Shown here: piece by piece, positions 11,595 to 22,139 of the stretch | Layout of the letters: the number at the start of each line of letters is the position of its first letter | Numbering within the stretch: position 1 is the first letter of the stretch | Source of the DNA: Thelonectria olida | Taxonomy: Eukaryota > Ascomycota > Sordariomycetes > Hypocreales > Nectriaceae | DNA length: 64,000 nucleotides | Direction of reading: 5' to 3' | Assembly (NCBI GenBank): GCA_020736575.1 | Contig: JAGPYM010000040.1 | Location: 62,001-126,000, forward strand | The notes under the pieces: model-generated | Told to the model about the DNA's origin: nothing | Database searches by the model: none | The model's input: only the letters and a program-made list of their open reading frames with translations | Made by a program: the position numbers and the translations under genes

Positions 11595-11821
11595 GGCAAC
11601 TGGAACGCGAACGGGTGGGCGTCCATCCGGATAATCTGGAGGTTGCCAGACGTCCTTCTTAGTCGAAAACTTCGACCAAGCAATTTCAGCCTGGACTTCC
11701 AAGAAATGAAAAGCCGAAACGATTGATGCGGGAACTCCGCTGAACGATCCAGCACCTTTCTCCTCTGGTAGTGCAGGAAAGTGCGTGCGGCACATCTTCC
11801 AAGCATCACGCACGACACTTA
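11568..11821 (-). pseudogene. C-terminal ORF fragment interrupted by pogo element E1
   Basis: A minus-strand reading frame runs from the E1 insertion site (TA at 11820) to a stop at 11568 and encodes a plausible folded segment (VVRDAWKMCRTHFPALPEEK and onward). On the other side of E1 the same strand holds another reading stretch (about 13830-13690), including PVYGIVDSLTLDGSRLSVTH. This suggests that E1 split one gene. The frames do not join without an intron, and the family is unknown to me. Confidence 0.3.
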
Positions 11822-13681
11822 ACGTACATGATAAGCGAGCGCCCAAAACAAGCGAGCGCCTAATTTTTTACCACCTATATTATAGATTCTTTTATAAAAA
11901 AGCAATAAAGCATCTTATCAATTAAAACTAATTGCTATTCTCTTCTGCAGATATCTTAACAACAATCTGACATGTTCTTGAGTTATGATCAGCCTTACCA
12001 CATATTCCACACCGCCTTTCCCTCGCCAGCCCCGACCTCCCCTGACCACCACGTCTCGATAGTTCGGCCATCACCTGCACATTAACGTCTTTCTGATCAA
12101 TTTCATCCCTTCCCTCACCTACAGTCATCTTCCCTCCATTCCGTAGCCGGGTCCTTTTTGCTCTACGCCGCTTGCTAAGAGTCTCATTTGCCTGTCGAAG
12201 CATCTGGTTCTCAGACTTCAATAGGGCATTCTGATGCATTATTGCCTTTGTTCCCTTTGAAAGTGACTTAAGTGCCTCAAGAATTGATGAGGGGGAGCTG
12301 CTCTGATGCTGCCTCACTCGTCTTTCGAGGTATTCAGATTGTGAGCTAGCCTCAAGCACCGTCTTTGGGGTCTTTGAGACCCAAGGGTCGGGGAGGCCGG
12401 CCTCCTCCGTAGCCGGTGTTGGAGTCCGTAGCTGCACATCAAGCTTTGATATGACATTTTCTGCGTTCATGGGAACAAGTCCGGCCCCTCGAAAACCTCC
12501 CTCTATATTACTCCTTGTCATGGCGGCTTCGTGGGCGGCACGAAAGGCTGGGAAGAACTCGGTCTTGGAAACATGGGTTATCGAGCACCTGATCAGGTGC
12601 TCAATTTCTCGGCCATATGCCTTTTTGAGCGGTCCAAAGCACCCGACATCAAGAGGCTGAAGTAGGTGAGACGAATGAGGCGGCATACACAGCGTAATGA
12701 TGCGGTTGTCTTCGCAATATTTCTCAAAGTCAACCGAGTGGTGACTTTCATGCCCATCGAGGATCAGAAGACGATAGCGACCGGTTGATCGGGCCTTGGT
12801 ATGTCGGTCAAAGTGCCTTAGCCACTCAAGACCTGTCTCATTGTCGGTCCAGCCATTATGGGTCGTCGCAATAGCCCAATCGTCCGGGAGGTTGCTTTCT
12901 CGATACCAGCTGGCGAGGTGATATTGGCCCGCAACCACAATAAACGGCGCGATCGCCCAGCCTTCGGCATTGATCGCCTGGATGACTGTAACCCATTCTC
13001 GGTTTCCAGGCTGCACTAATTTTGCCTTTCCACGTCTTTCCGCGCCTGTGACAACCATTCCGCTTGCAATAACGCCCATCATAAAGCCAGTCTCGTCAAA
13101 GTTGTAGATATCCGCTAGGTTGATACCGTATTTCGCGATCATGTTCTCCACGAGCCTGAACCAATTGCGAATAATGGTCGGATCTTCGCATTTGGCTCTC
13201 TGGTAGTCATATTTACGATTGAAACGCGTCTTAAGGTCTGGTTGTCGCTTGACGAAGTTAGAAGCCCAGCGCTTGCCAACAGGTAACGCGTCGCGGTCGG
13301 CGAGCAGTCGGTTGGCCATTTCTTCAACACCACGCAGCCGCGGCGGGAATCCTCGCGAATCCAGGTCTAGAATGAACTGAACAATAACCTGCTCCTCTAG
13401 ATCGGATAGTCGACGTGAGTTAGGGATGGTATCGCGTCGTGAAGGGATGCCATTGCGTCGGCGTCGTAGAGTACGATGAGAGACCTCGTAGATCTCTGAA
13501 GCGCGATAGGGACTTAATTGAGGGTCTTCCTTAAGGGCTTGAAGGGCAAGATTGATATTTGCCTCATTAATTGATAATGGCATGATCTGTGGCGGAGAAA
13601 ATTTACTTGAAAGATAGGAAATGGTGGTTGGGAGAAAAATTGGGCGCTCGCTTGTTTTGGGCGCTCGCTTATCATGTACGT
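11822..13681 (-). mobile_element. Intact Fot1/pogo-type transposon (E1)
   Basis: 1860 bp bounded by perfect inverted repeats of about 38 bp beginning ACGTACATGATAAGCGAGCG, flanked on both sides by the TA target duplication (11820-11821 and 13682-13683). Each end contains the 11-bp box AAGCGAGCGCC twice, six bases apart. It carries a single uninterrupted transposase ORF. Intact ends, an intact ORF and intact catalytic residues make it the best candidate for an autonomous, recently active element in the window. Confidence 0.95.
11928..13583 (-). CDS. Pogo/Fot1 DDE transposase with C-terminal zinc knuckle
   Basis: 551 residues, no intron. An N-terminal psq-like helix-turn-helix (residues ~5-50) is followed by a CENP-B/Tc5-type DNA-binding helix-turn-helix (~58-125). 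The DDE domain has Asp163 in YNFDETGF, Asp276 in LLILDGHESHH and Asp312 in HLLQPLDVG. The last two are 35 residues apart, the DD35D spacing of the family. A basic coiled segment (about 415-470) and a CX2CX4HX4C knuckle (CGICGKADHNSRTC, ~520) finish the protein. It should cut and paste the element at TA sites in the nucleus. Unlike its relative at 16993 there is no stop and no missing catalytic residue. A C-terminal retroviral-type knuckle is found in some fungal Fot1-like transposases; its role there is unproven. Confidence 0.95.
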   Translation of the reverse strand: MPLSINEANINLALQALKEDPQLSPYRASEIYEVSHRTLRRRRNGIPSRRDTIPNSRRLSDLEEQVIVQFILDLDSRGFPPRLRGVEEMANRLLADRDALPVGKRWASNFVKRQPDLKTRFNRKYDYQRAKCEDPTIIRNWFRLVENMIAKYGINLADIYNFDETGFMMGVIASGMVVTGAERRGKAKLVQPGNREWVTVIQAINAEGWAIAPFIVVAGQYHLASWYRESNLPDDWAIATTHNGWTDNETGLEWLRHFDRHTKARSTGRYRLLILDGHESHHSVDFEKYCEDNRIITLCMPPHSSHLLQPLDVGCFGPLKKAYGREIEHLIRCSITHVSKTEFFPAFRAAHEAAMTRSNIEGGFRGAGLVPMNAENVISKLDVQLRTPTPATEEAGLPDPWVSKTPKTVLEASSQSEYLERRVRQHQSSSPSSILEALKSLSKGTKAIMHQNALLKSENQMLRQANETLSKRRRAKRTRLRNGGKMTVGEGRDEIDQKDVNVQVMAELSRRGGQGRSGLARERRCGICGKADHNSRTCQIVVKISAEENSN

Positions 13682-13683
13682 TA

Positions 13684-14099
13684 TCCGGTTAGTAAAATTT
13701 TGCTACATGCCGCGCACAGCCAGCAGCTCGAGGCAATCGTGTGTAACCGAAAGACGCGATCCATCTAGGGTCAGAGAATCCACAATCCCATAAACAGGCT
13801 TCGGCCCTCCAACTGGCATAGCCCTTCCATGACTCCACCAATGTGTTTCTGCTGGCCGTCTCCCGTACACCAGGTTCCGGTTAATTGTCCCTTCATGGCG
13901 CAGTCATATGCTTCCCTCAGTTTTGACGGCCCGCTGCGCGGCGATACCAATCGGCCGGAAACAAGGTCAGTATGCGCCTATAGCTTCGCCTACATATTCA
14001 AACACGGCCTAGTATTTCCGTTTGGTTAAATACCCTGAGATCCAGGTTCAGGGTACTTCAGCACCAGCTTGAGAAACCCGTACGAAAAGCAGCTCTCGT
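13684..14099. other. Short unassigned stretch between E1 and the helicase remnant
   Basis: No complete gene. Minus-strand peptide stretches near 13950-13690 may belong to the gene interrupted by E1. Confidence 0.3.
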
Positions 14100-15351
14100 G
14101 CAGCTAGTCAGTCCTTTCCCATGGCTTGTGTCTCAAGGCCATCACTTGTGGCGAATCGAAGAAGGCTGAGAAGGCTCGCATACGGAAGGGAGTCAACATT
14201 GATAACACCAAAGCCCCGAATCTCAGCACTGTCAGATGGGTGATTCCGGATGAATGAGATCGCCTAATGGACTTGGGTTTTGAGGAGGATCTGAAGAAGG
14301 CACACAGCACTGCGAAGATTCGAAGTTTCGGATACGTTGCCGGACGGAACACTTCTCACGTTGCTGCCCTGAACGAAGGGTTACTGTTCTTTTCTCGGCT
14401 ACCATGAAGATGAACGTCCAGAAGTTGGGAAAGATGAGGTTTGGCGGACGCAAGATTCCTAGCCGCGAAGAAGGAAGATGACGAGAGCGATGATAAGACC
14501 GCCATGAAAGCTCCCGCGCAGCTTCATCAGTCATATATCATTGTTCCAGCCAGGCTTCGGCTTGTCACACTGGTCTCATACCTCAAATCCACCCTTTCCC
14601 GCCGGGGACGCACCATGCAGGCCATCATCTCTGTCTTGCGCCGACTCGGTAGACTTCCACTACGAACTTCTGAGAAATCCCACCGAGAACGAATCGCCAG
14701 TATCATCTTCGAAGGACGCGGAATCCATATCCAAGACGGTTTCAAAGGCGGCGTACATCACCTCCCAGCGAGCCCCAAGGTCATTCTTCACAGGATGCAT
14801 GGGCCTTTATCCAAGCCCTTCCGAACAGCAACACTCCGATCATTCTCAGCATGCAAGTCAGCTTCTCTCCTCATCACTACCAATGTATCCTGTCAAGGTC
14901 TCGATATTCCGTCCGTCGACTTGGTCATCGAGTACGATCCCGCCTTTAGCTTTGCCAAATTATGTTCATCGCGTCGGTCGAACAGCTCATGCCAGGATGA
15001 CCAGGTGATGCTCTGCTGTTCCTCCTACCTGGCTGTGAGGACGGATACATCGAGCTCCTGAAATCATCAACCCCACCGACACCTCAGTCCTACGACTCAA
15101 GCTCTGGTTTCCTGTTGAATCATCTGCAACAACTACAATCCTACCATGATAAGGCGGAGGTATTGCAGCTCCACTTCGAGCAACGCCTCCTCGACGACAC
15201 GAAACGCCTCGAACTCGCACGCGAAGGCTTCAAATCGCACATTCGGGCCTACGCAACGCACATCACGGAGGAACGAGTTAACTTCCACATTACGGAGCTG
15301 CACTCGGGCCACATTGCCAAGATTTTCGGGTTGAGAAAGGCGCCCGCGTGA
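14100..15351 (+). pseudogene. DBP7: Decayed copy of ATP-dependent RNA helicase DBP7
   Basis: Successive plus-strand frames give pieces of the fungal DEAD-box helicase Dbp7 (60S ribosome biogenesis, nucleolus) in the right order. Seen are ESKKAEKARIRKGVNI; a degraded DEAD motif read as IPDE-stop; RLMDLGFEEDL; KMNVQKLG; KAPAQLHQSYIIVPARLRLV; DSVDFHYELLRNPTE; RMHG...FRTATLRSFSACKS; GLDIPSVDLVIEYDP; HRVGRTAHA; and the C-terminal HFEQRLLDDTKRLELAREGF...HIRAYATH. At least four frame changes (near 14400, 14625, 14765 and 14955) and in-frame stops rule out function. Motif VI arginines remain, but DEAD is broken. The N-terminal third (Q motif and Walker A) is absent. It is a partial duplicate, not the working gene. 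Confidence 0.85.
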
Positions 15352-16001
15352 TATCGACGGCGGGGTGGCCAGGAAGACAAGGAAGCGGCCGAAGGAGGCG
15401 GAGAAGGAGCAAGGAAGGATGAGAGACCGGCTCAAGATGTATTCGAGATGAAGAGCATGAGGTTGATGAATTCTGCAGCGGATGAGTTTAATATTGGCTA
15501 AAAGCGATAGAATAGTGAATTGATCTTGATGTTCGATGTTGATGTTGTCGTCTCGAAGTTTGCGTAACAGTTAGGCATCTAGGATCGAGGTTGGGCTAAA
15601 GTTGGGGGTTTCCCGCATCGCCATCACCTAGTACTGCGGGAGGGTGTATTGAGAGCGAATCACCAAGTGGGAACAACATCCTTCGATGATGACAAAACCT
15701 GTTTGAGCAGGATAAGAAAAATCCAGGATCCAGTGATATCGAGAGCTTGACAAGCTACTGCAGACAAGGTGCGTGTCCATGTATGTGAGATTGTTCGCAG
15801 CAAGGCGAGATGCCTAGACCCCAAAAACACGTAATATTTCTCAACGGACGTCATTATGTCGAGATAGGACTAAAACCAATCCAGTCGATCTGGGATTGTG
15901 ACATAGAGAGCTTTAGGGAGCTTTCGGGTTGACGTCATTTGATCGATCGGTCATTTGATCGATCGGTCATATGCATCATCTGGGATGGAGGCGGAGGCGC
16001 A
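15352..16001. other. Intergenic, no gene; 16-bp tandem repeat at 15935-15970
   Basis: No ORF with recognisable content. TCATTTGATCGATCGG is repeated twice in tandem (15935-15966) and followed by a partial third copy. Confidence 0.4.
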
Positions 16002-16118
16002 GGCTTTCTAACCATACGCCATACGCCATACGGACCTGAATGGTTTATGGTGTATGATTTATTCTCGTATGGCGAACTAAACCATATATTGCCCATACGG
16101 CAAATGACGTCAAATCGG

Positions 16119-16765
16119 TCAAGGGCCCACATCTTCCTCTAGAGCGCTGGTGCTTCCCTCCTCTGCCATGTACTCGTATTGTTCAACCTCGTCTGCTTGT
16201 AGCCCTGCCGTTATACCGCTGCGAATACGGCTCTTTAAGCACTCCCCCTTTTCAATTGTCGATGCTCCAAGGAGCATTCGATCCCACGAAATTGTACGCC
16301 GTGCTCCAGAGAATGTACGCTCAGGGTCAGCAGACATGGCGGGTATTGAGAGAATGTCTATTGCCATCTTTGACAGTCGGGGAAAGCGCTCCTTCTACTC
16401 ATCGCGGTGCCACCAGGCAAGGGGGGAGCAGTCGATTGGAATGGGTGGCTGGGAGGTGTAGGTTTCGTATTTGTCAACGTCGGGCTCCGTGCCTATGACA
16501 TTAAGCTCCTGTGCAAGCAGGTCATACTCATCCAGTTCCAGTGCCGGAACAATGGAAGGAGTAGTATAAACGGTTGGCAGGTTCTTGTATTCGTCTTCCC
16601 ACAACTTCTTCACTCCTGTAAAGATCTTCTTATGCCATGCCTTTGGCCAATTTTTCTGTATATGAGCCTTTCCTCGGGATGGATGGAGAATAAGCGCTGC
16701 ACCGTATGCCGGGCTCTCATCGGAGAGCTGGTAGTATTTGTCGAAGACATGCCAGCTCGTCAGTA
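16119..16765 (-). pseudogene. C-terminal part of a hAT transposase
   Basis: One minus-strand frame reads YYQLSDESPAYGAALILHPS, KNWPKAWHKKIF, PPIPIDCSPLAWWHRDE, then a TAG, then KERFPRLSKMAIDILSIPAM and SADPERTFSGARRTISWDR. This is the hAT family C-terminal dimerisation region (WW, then LSIPAMSADPERTFS). The TAG replaces what is normally Gln, consistent with CAG to TAG. The catalytic core and BED zinc finger are missing, so this cannot be autonomous. Confidence 0.85.
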
Positions 16766-16892
16766 CTGGACCAAGTAGCTGTTAGTTCATCTTGTATCTG
16801 TGCCGCCGATTTCCTTACCTGACTATTTTGACTCGGAGCAACTTTATCCCGCGTATGGTCATATATGGTCATACGCCTCAGACCGTATGGTA

Positions 16893-18754
16893 TAACGTGC
16901 ATGATAAGCGAGCCGGTCAGACAAGCGAACCGGTCAAAAATCCCTCAACCTCTCATCTTCTCATTTGATCAAATGCTCCTCAATCACATAACATGCCACA
17001 ATCAAATAACGAGGCAAATATCCTTCTTGCGCTTCAAGCCTATCGGAATGACCCAAAATTAAGCCTCCGACGGGCCGCAAAGATCTATCAAGTCCGTTAT
17101 AGTACTCTCTTCGACCGAGAGAATGGCGTCCCTGCTCGATGCGATACTACACCTAACTCGCGGAAACTATCCGATCTAGAAGAACACATCATAGTTCAAT
17201 TCATTCTCGACCTAGATTCGCGAGGGTTTCCCCCAAGATTGCGTGGTGTTAAAGAAATAGCTAATCGACTGCTTGCCGACCGCGACGCATCACCTGTCGG
17301 CAAGCGCTGGGCTTCCAACTTCGTCAGGCGACAACCGGACCTCAAGACGCGTTTTTTTCGTAAATACGACTATCAGAGAGCTAAATGCGAAGATCCGATT
17401 ATTATTCGCAATTGGTTCAGGCTCGTGGAGAACACAATCGCAAAATATGGCATCAACCTAGCTGATATCTACAACTTTAACGAGACCGGCTTTATAATGG
17501 GCCTGATTGCGAGCGGAATGGTTGTTACAGGCGCAGAAAGACATGAAAAGGCGAAATCAGTGCAGCCTGGAAACCGGGAATAGGTTACAGTCATCCAGGC
17601 TATTAATGCGGAAGGCTGGGCGGTCGCGCCGTTCGTTGTGGTTGCGGGCCAATATCACCTCGCCAGCTGGTACCAAGAGAGCGACCTCCCGGGCGATTGG
17701 GCTATTGCCACGACCCAAAATGGCTGGACTAATAACGAGACGGGTCTAGAGTGGCTCAAGCACTTTGATCAGCATACGAAGAATCGATCGACTGGCCGCT
17801 ATCGTCTCCTGATTATTGATGGGCATGAAAGTCACCACTCGGTCGACTTTGAGAAATATTGCGAAGACAACCACATCATCACATTGCGTATGCCGCCTCA
17901 TTCATCTCACCTGCTTCAGCCTCTTGATATCGGGTGCTTTGGGCCTCTCAAAAATGCATATGGTCGAGAAATCGAGCAGTTAATCAGATGCTCGATAACC
18001 CACGTTTCCAAGACTGACTTCCTTCCGGCCTTTTATGCTGCCCACCAAGCCGCTATAACGGAAAGCAATATCAGGGGGAGTTTCAGAGGCGCCGGGATTG
18101 TTCCTTTAGACCCGGAAAGTGTCATCTCGAAGCTTGATGTGCAGCTACGGACCCCAACGCCTGCTGAGGAGGAGGCCAGCCTGCCTAACCCTTGGGTCTC
18201 AAAGACCCCAAAGACAGTCTTTGAGGCTAGCTCTCAGTCTGAATACCTCGAAAGACGAATCAAAAGGCACCAAAGCAGCTCTCCAGCATCTATTCTTGAG
18301 GCTCTTAAGTCATTGACTAAGGGAACAAAGGCAATAATGCATAAGATGACCTTATTAGAGTCTGAGGTCCAGAACCTTCGACAGTCAAATGAGACCCTTA
18401 GCAAGCGGCGCAGAGCAAAAAGGACCCGCCTACAGAATAGAGGGAAGATGACTGTAGATGAGGCAAGGGAAGCAATTGATCAGATGGATGTTGATGCGCA
18501 GGTGGTAGCCGAATTGTCGAGAAGCAGTGGTCAGGGAAGGTCAGCGCCGGCGAGGGAAAGGCACTGTGGAACTTGCGGAAAGGCTGGTCATAACTCAAGA
18601 ACCTGTCAAATTGTTGTTCATATATCTAGTGAAGAGGATAGCAATTAAATTTAATTAACTAAATGCTTTATTATGTTTTTATCTAGAATCCTATTTCAAA
18701 GGTTAGGATTTTTGACCGGTTCGCTTGTCTGACCGGCTCGCTTATCATGCACGT
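16893..18754 (+). mobile_element. Fot1/pogo-type transposon E2, inactivated
   Basis: 1862 bp with long inverted ends beginning ACGTGCATGATAAGCGAGCC, flanked by TA (16891-16892 and 18755-18756). Each end contains a box AAGCGARCCGGTCA twice, three bases apart. It is almost the same length as E1 and its transposase is collinear, but the inner part of the inverted repeat differs completely in sequence. Confidence 0.95.
16993..18648 (+). pseudogene. Pogo/Fot1 transposase with one nonsense codon and a lost catalytic Asp
   Basis: The full frame spans 552 codons, the same as the E1 transposase, and aligns with it end to end, including the C-terminal knuckle CGTCGKAGHNSRTC. Codon 197 is TAG at 17581-17583 where E1 has TGG (Trp). 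Residue 163, the first catalytic Asp in E1 (NFDETGF), is Asn here (NFNETGF). Both are G-to-A changes. The other two catalytic Asp residues (LLIIDGHESHH and LLQPLDIG) remain. The element could still be moved by another transposase that recognises its ends. Confidence 0.95.
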
Positions 18755-18811
18755 TAGGTATATGGGCAATATATGAGTAATATATGGTTTAACTAAACCA
18801 TACGCGTATGG

Positions 18812-19132
18812 TTAGAAAGCCTGCAGGATGGTATCGTATACGGTATTGATCTCTGTCTCCTGCTTTCCAAAGTCCCGCTTCCTGACTTCCCATTGCCTAA
18901 ACACAGCATCATACGCTCGCTGCTGCGACTGCGATAGCTGGGTATAGTCTGTGGCAGTAGCGTTGAAGTCGCTATACTGAGGCTCTCTTGGTTCTTGTAA
19001 GAGTTCCCCAATAGGGTGATCAGGATGCATGTAGGACCATATCTTCCTTGGAATCTTGGCAGACATGGACTGAATCCACGCATCCCAATTTTCCTTCCCA
19101 GTCAAGACCACTCTCTGGTCTTTTGACGTCAT
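18812..19132 (-). pseudogene. Copia-type gag, N-terminal fragment
   Basis: The minus-strand ORF starts MTSKDQRVVLTGKENWDAWI and continues with IPRKIWSYMHPD, PREPQYSDFNATATDYTQLS and QQRAYDAVFRQWEV, the start of fungal Copia Gag. It is cut after about 106 codons by the hAT element inserted at 18822. With the LTR-like sequence at 19435-19663 upstream on the same strand, it is the 5' end of a Copia element whose remainder is missing here. Confidence 0.8.
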
Positions 19133-19434
19133 ATTCGGATCGGCCGGAACGGACGGTATCGATCGATTTGGATCGCGCCACGACGTATTCTATCTGAACA
19201 ACGATGGATATCGGCCCTTCGAGGTCTGGCTCGATGTAAATCGTGTTGTTGCTATCTTTTCAGTGGAATTGACGCGAACCGGGCTCATAACTGTCACGAG
19301 CCCGGATTGTCTGATGGGTTTGATTGGATGTGTGTATATTCTTAGTTCCTTCAAGTCCCCGCTCTGAGTCCCTGTACATCCTTTATGCTAAAATAGCTAG
19401 AAGCATATCGCTATAGCAGTCACACGCCATATAC

Positions 19435-19663
19435 TGTTGGATACGCGATGCGTATCTCGAGCACACGACGGGGTGAATTAAATGGATTGTGGAGCAGAAA
19501 CTGGTGATCTTATTGATTGAAGTCTTGATGATGCCTTGTCTTTCTTGCTGCTCTTCGTGCGGGGGCGTCAGTCCATTTCCCATACCTACGCCGCCACAAG
19601 CCACGAATATCGTTGTAGTAAGTGTGGCTGCCTCTCTAGCCGCACATAGGTGTCAATCTAACA
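19435..19663 (-). repeat. Probable Copia 5' LTR
   Basis: On the minus strand this ~229-bp segment begins TGTTAGATTGACACC and ends ATCCAACA (TGTT...AACA ends), with a polyadenylation-like AATCAATAAGATCACC in the middle. It lies 303 bp upstream of the Copia gag ORF, as a 5' LTR should. No second LTR copy is present in the window, so the limits are inferred. Confidence 0.55.
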
Positions 19664-19759
19664 TATACACGCCCAGATACCCAAATACACATCGTGACAA
19701 TGGCATGATGAGGCAAAGCCCCTCCGAGGAGTGCGCATTGTATTGCCGATCAAATGCTA

Positions 19760-21986
19760 CCATCCCCCACCACTTAAAGAATCACCCCACTTAAAGCATA
19801 GCACAAAAAATCGTCGTCCAATACAAAATCCAATATTTGATGCACACAGAAACCAACCACCTTCGTCCATCAGAAACGAAATCACTCTGAGGTTCTATAG
19901 AGAATTATTTGAATTTTACTCTCTGCGTGGTTTTTTGACCTCCCGACCGCTCCGTGTGCGCTGGCAGTGCTTTGTTACGACCATAAAGTCCTCACTTTCG
20001 TCCTCTGACCTGACACCCACCTCAATCACCGACTCGACTTCCTCATCCACATCCACCTCTATTTCTGCCTCCTTTGAGTCATGAAGAACTCCTCCAGCCG
20101 CTAGAGCCTCCGCCAGAGCCATGAATCGTCGGTTCGGGTTCGGTACCGCCTTTCTTTTCTTCCCTCGCCGCACCTGGGCCATCTGCTCTTCGAGGCCAGT
20201 AATCCGCGCATTCTGAACGGCTACCTTCATCTCTAAAGCTTCTAACCCCTTTGCGATCTTACTGTACTTCCGCCTGGTCGGCCTACTTCGGTGTTTGGCC
20301 ATATCCCTCACTTGCCGGCTCGTTTTCGGCGTATCATCTGAGTGCAGTGGAGGAGGGCTCGGTGTCTGGAACTGTTCCAGCAGTTTTTCTTTGTCCGGTT
20401 GAATTTCCGGATGTGTTAGAGCTTTGTGACGGTTTATAGGCCAATTTCCAGTAAATCTCCAACCGGATAAGATAGTCTCCTTCCTCATGCCCGCCTCCCT
20501 GGCTTTCGCGTATGCCCGAATAAAGTTGACTTTGTCAACCGGCGCAGAATCGGTCAAACTAGCCAGCTTTTGGAGTTCTTTCCGATACGCACCTTTGATG
20601 ACATTAAAAATTCCATTATCTAACGGTTGCAAACCATGGGAACAATGTGCTGGTAGGTAACAGCAGTAGACGTTGTTCAGAAAGCGCGTGGCCATCCACT
20701 CGTCCTGACTGCTCGTTAGCGACACTATAGCAGGTGACTCCGCGGCAAATACACCAAAACGCTCACCTGCGCATGGCTCCCGTGACCATCAAGGATAATA
20801 AGTCTCGCATCCGATGCATCACGAGGCTCCGTTTGAGGTAGATAAACGTCCTTCAACCACTCGAGAGCTATATGGTTGTCGGTCCAGCCGTTCGGGGATG
20901 TGATGTAGTGCCAGTCCGCTATTAATTCGAATTCGTTAAGAAACCACTGCTTCTGCAGCTCTTTTCCTTTAAAGATAATTCCCGGTTTCAAAGCACGGCC
21001 AGTTGCGGTGACAGCCTCAATAAACGAAGTCCAGGTGCGCGACTGGACGCCTTTTAATAACGCCTTCTTCTTCGGGTCGGAACTCCCAATTACGAGGTTG
21101 TCCAAGCCTTATGGACAACCAATTAGTTATGACGTACAAAAACCCATAGGGAACTTATAGAGGACTTACCGAAACCCGCCATTATGCCGCCCTCGTCCAC
21201 GTTAACCGTATTCTCAGGCTTGATCCAACCATACTCGTTCTCCCGGATATCGAAGTACCAATTGACCGCCTTCGGAGTAAACCCGTCAAATCTGGCGGCT
21301 TCCTGGCGTTTTCCAAGCTTGGTAGATAGTTTTGCATGACGCTTGATGAACCTGGTAGTCCAGTTTTTACCCAATGGCTTGTTATCTCCGTGTTGACGGA
21401 GGAGCGCTTCGACGCAGATTCGAAGTTGGCTATGCGTGAGAGCGTAGCCCAGGGACTCCTGCCGCAGAAGCCAACGAGCGAGGCGGTCCTCCTGACTCGT
21501 AGAAACACGTTGGTGAGGGTGGGTAGACTCTTTCCTGCTCTTCTGGCCAGAAAGTCTTTTCGAGAGGACTGGTTGAGGCACCCCGTACTTATCGGAGGCC
21601 TAGTATTGTGATAGAGAACCGTCAGTAATATCGAATATAGCATCAATAACGTCTTTTTCGGTATAAACATAGCGACCCATTTTGGAGATATTTTACGCGT
21701 GTAAACGACATAGAGAGTCTTCTTAACTTTATGGGAGTCAAAGGATGAGAGAGCGAGAAAAGCAAATTTTTCAATGTCCTGAAACTCGCATGATACGCAC
21801 AAAGTCGGAAGAAAAATGGCCCAGGGTAAAAGACCATGTAAAAAATAATGCATTACAGGTTTTCTTTTTTGCGAATGGCTTCATCGTGCCAAAATACGGT
21901 GCAAATAAAATGGTAAGGTTTGTATGGGGCGGTGATTTTTTGTGCTATGCTTTAAGTGGTGTGATTCTCTAAGTGGTGGGGGATGG
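19760..21986 (-). mobile_element. Pogo-type transposon E3 (intron-containing)
   Basis: 2227 bp flanked by TA (19758-19759 and 21987-21988). The inverted ends of about 50 bp start CCATCCCCCACCACTTA and contain CCACTTAAAG-like boxes twice. The ends differ from one another at a few positions. It encodes a transposase with two introns and one nonsense codon, and it is unrelated in end sequence to E1 and E2. Confidence 0.9.
19916..21680 (-). pseudogene. CENP-B-like pogo transposase with two introns and a nonsense codon
   Basis: Start ATG at 21680 (MGRYVYTEKDVIDAIFDITD). Introns lie at 21169-21108 (GTAAGT...AAG) and 20766-20705 (GTGAGC, GCTAAC branch, CAG). The spliced length is 1641 nt, 547 codons. 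Domains: psq helix-turn-helix, Tc5/CENP-B helix-turn-helix (WTTRFIKRHAKLSTKL), and a DDE domain with Asp in VNVDEGGIMAG, Asp in LIILDGHGSH and Asp in LQPLDNG. The intron-2 acceptor chosen restores the family spacing of 35 residues between the last two Asp. The C-terminus has a coiled helix, a basic stretch (RRGKKRKAVPNPNRR) and an acidic tail. An in-frame TAG at 21602-21600, probably from CAG, lies within the first helix-turn-helix. Confidence 0.85.
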
Positions 21987-22022
21987 TACTTAAGCTCCTG
22001 ATGCTCCTCTCTCGCCACACAC

Positions 22023-22139
22023 ATGCCACAGACATGTAAAATACCCCATTCTAATCCTCCTTCCCCTCCAGGGTTTCACTGTCCTGTTTGCGAGGAGTTA
22101 CCGTGTGTATGCCGAAGCGCAGTTACAATCCAATTACGG
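22023..22139 (+). other. Overlapping upstream ORF with a Cys-rich peptide
   Basis: An ATG at 22023 opens a 38-codon frame containing PGFHCPVCEELPCVC (two CxxC-like pairs). It overlaps the start of the next ORF in another frame. It could be a regulatory upstream ORF, an exon of a different gene model or chance. Confidence 0.25.

Larger units (their letters stand above)
16002..18821 (-). mobile_element. hAT-type remnant, split by pogo element E2
   Basis: The two outer ends share an inverted CAGGCTTTCTAACCATACG (about 16001-16020 and 18802-18822). Between them lie about 650 bp of hAT transposase C-terminus, and element E2 is inserted at the TA at 16891. Without E2 the element is only about 950 bp, so it had already lost the 5' part of its transposase. 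No clean 8-bp target duplication is visible. The right end joins a Copia gag ORF. Confidence 0.6.

Noticed and set aside
20705..20766. Alternative splice acceptor at CTATAG in the E3 transposase
   Set aside because: It puts the reading frame into a stop. The downstream CAG with a GCTAAC branch keeps the frame and restores the 35-residue Asp-Asp spacing.
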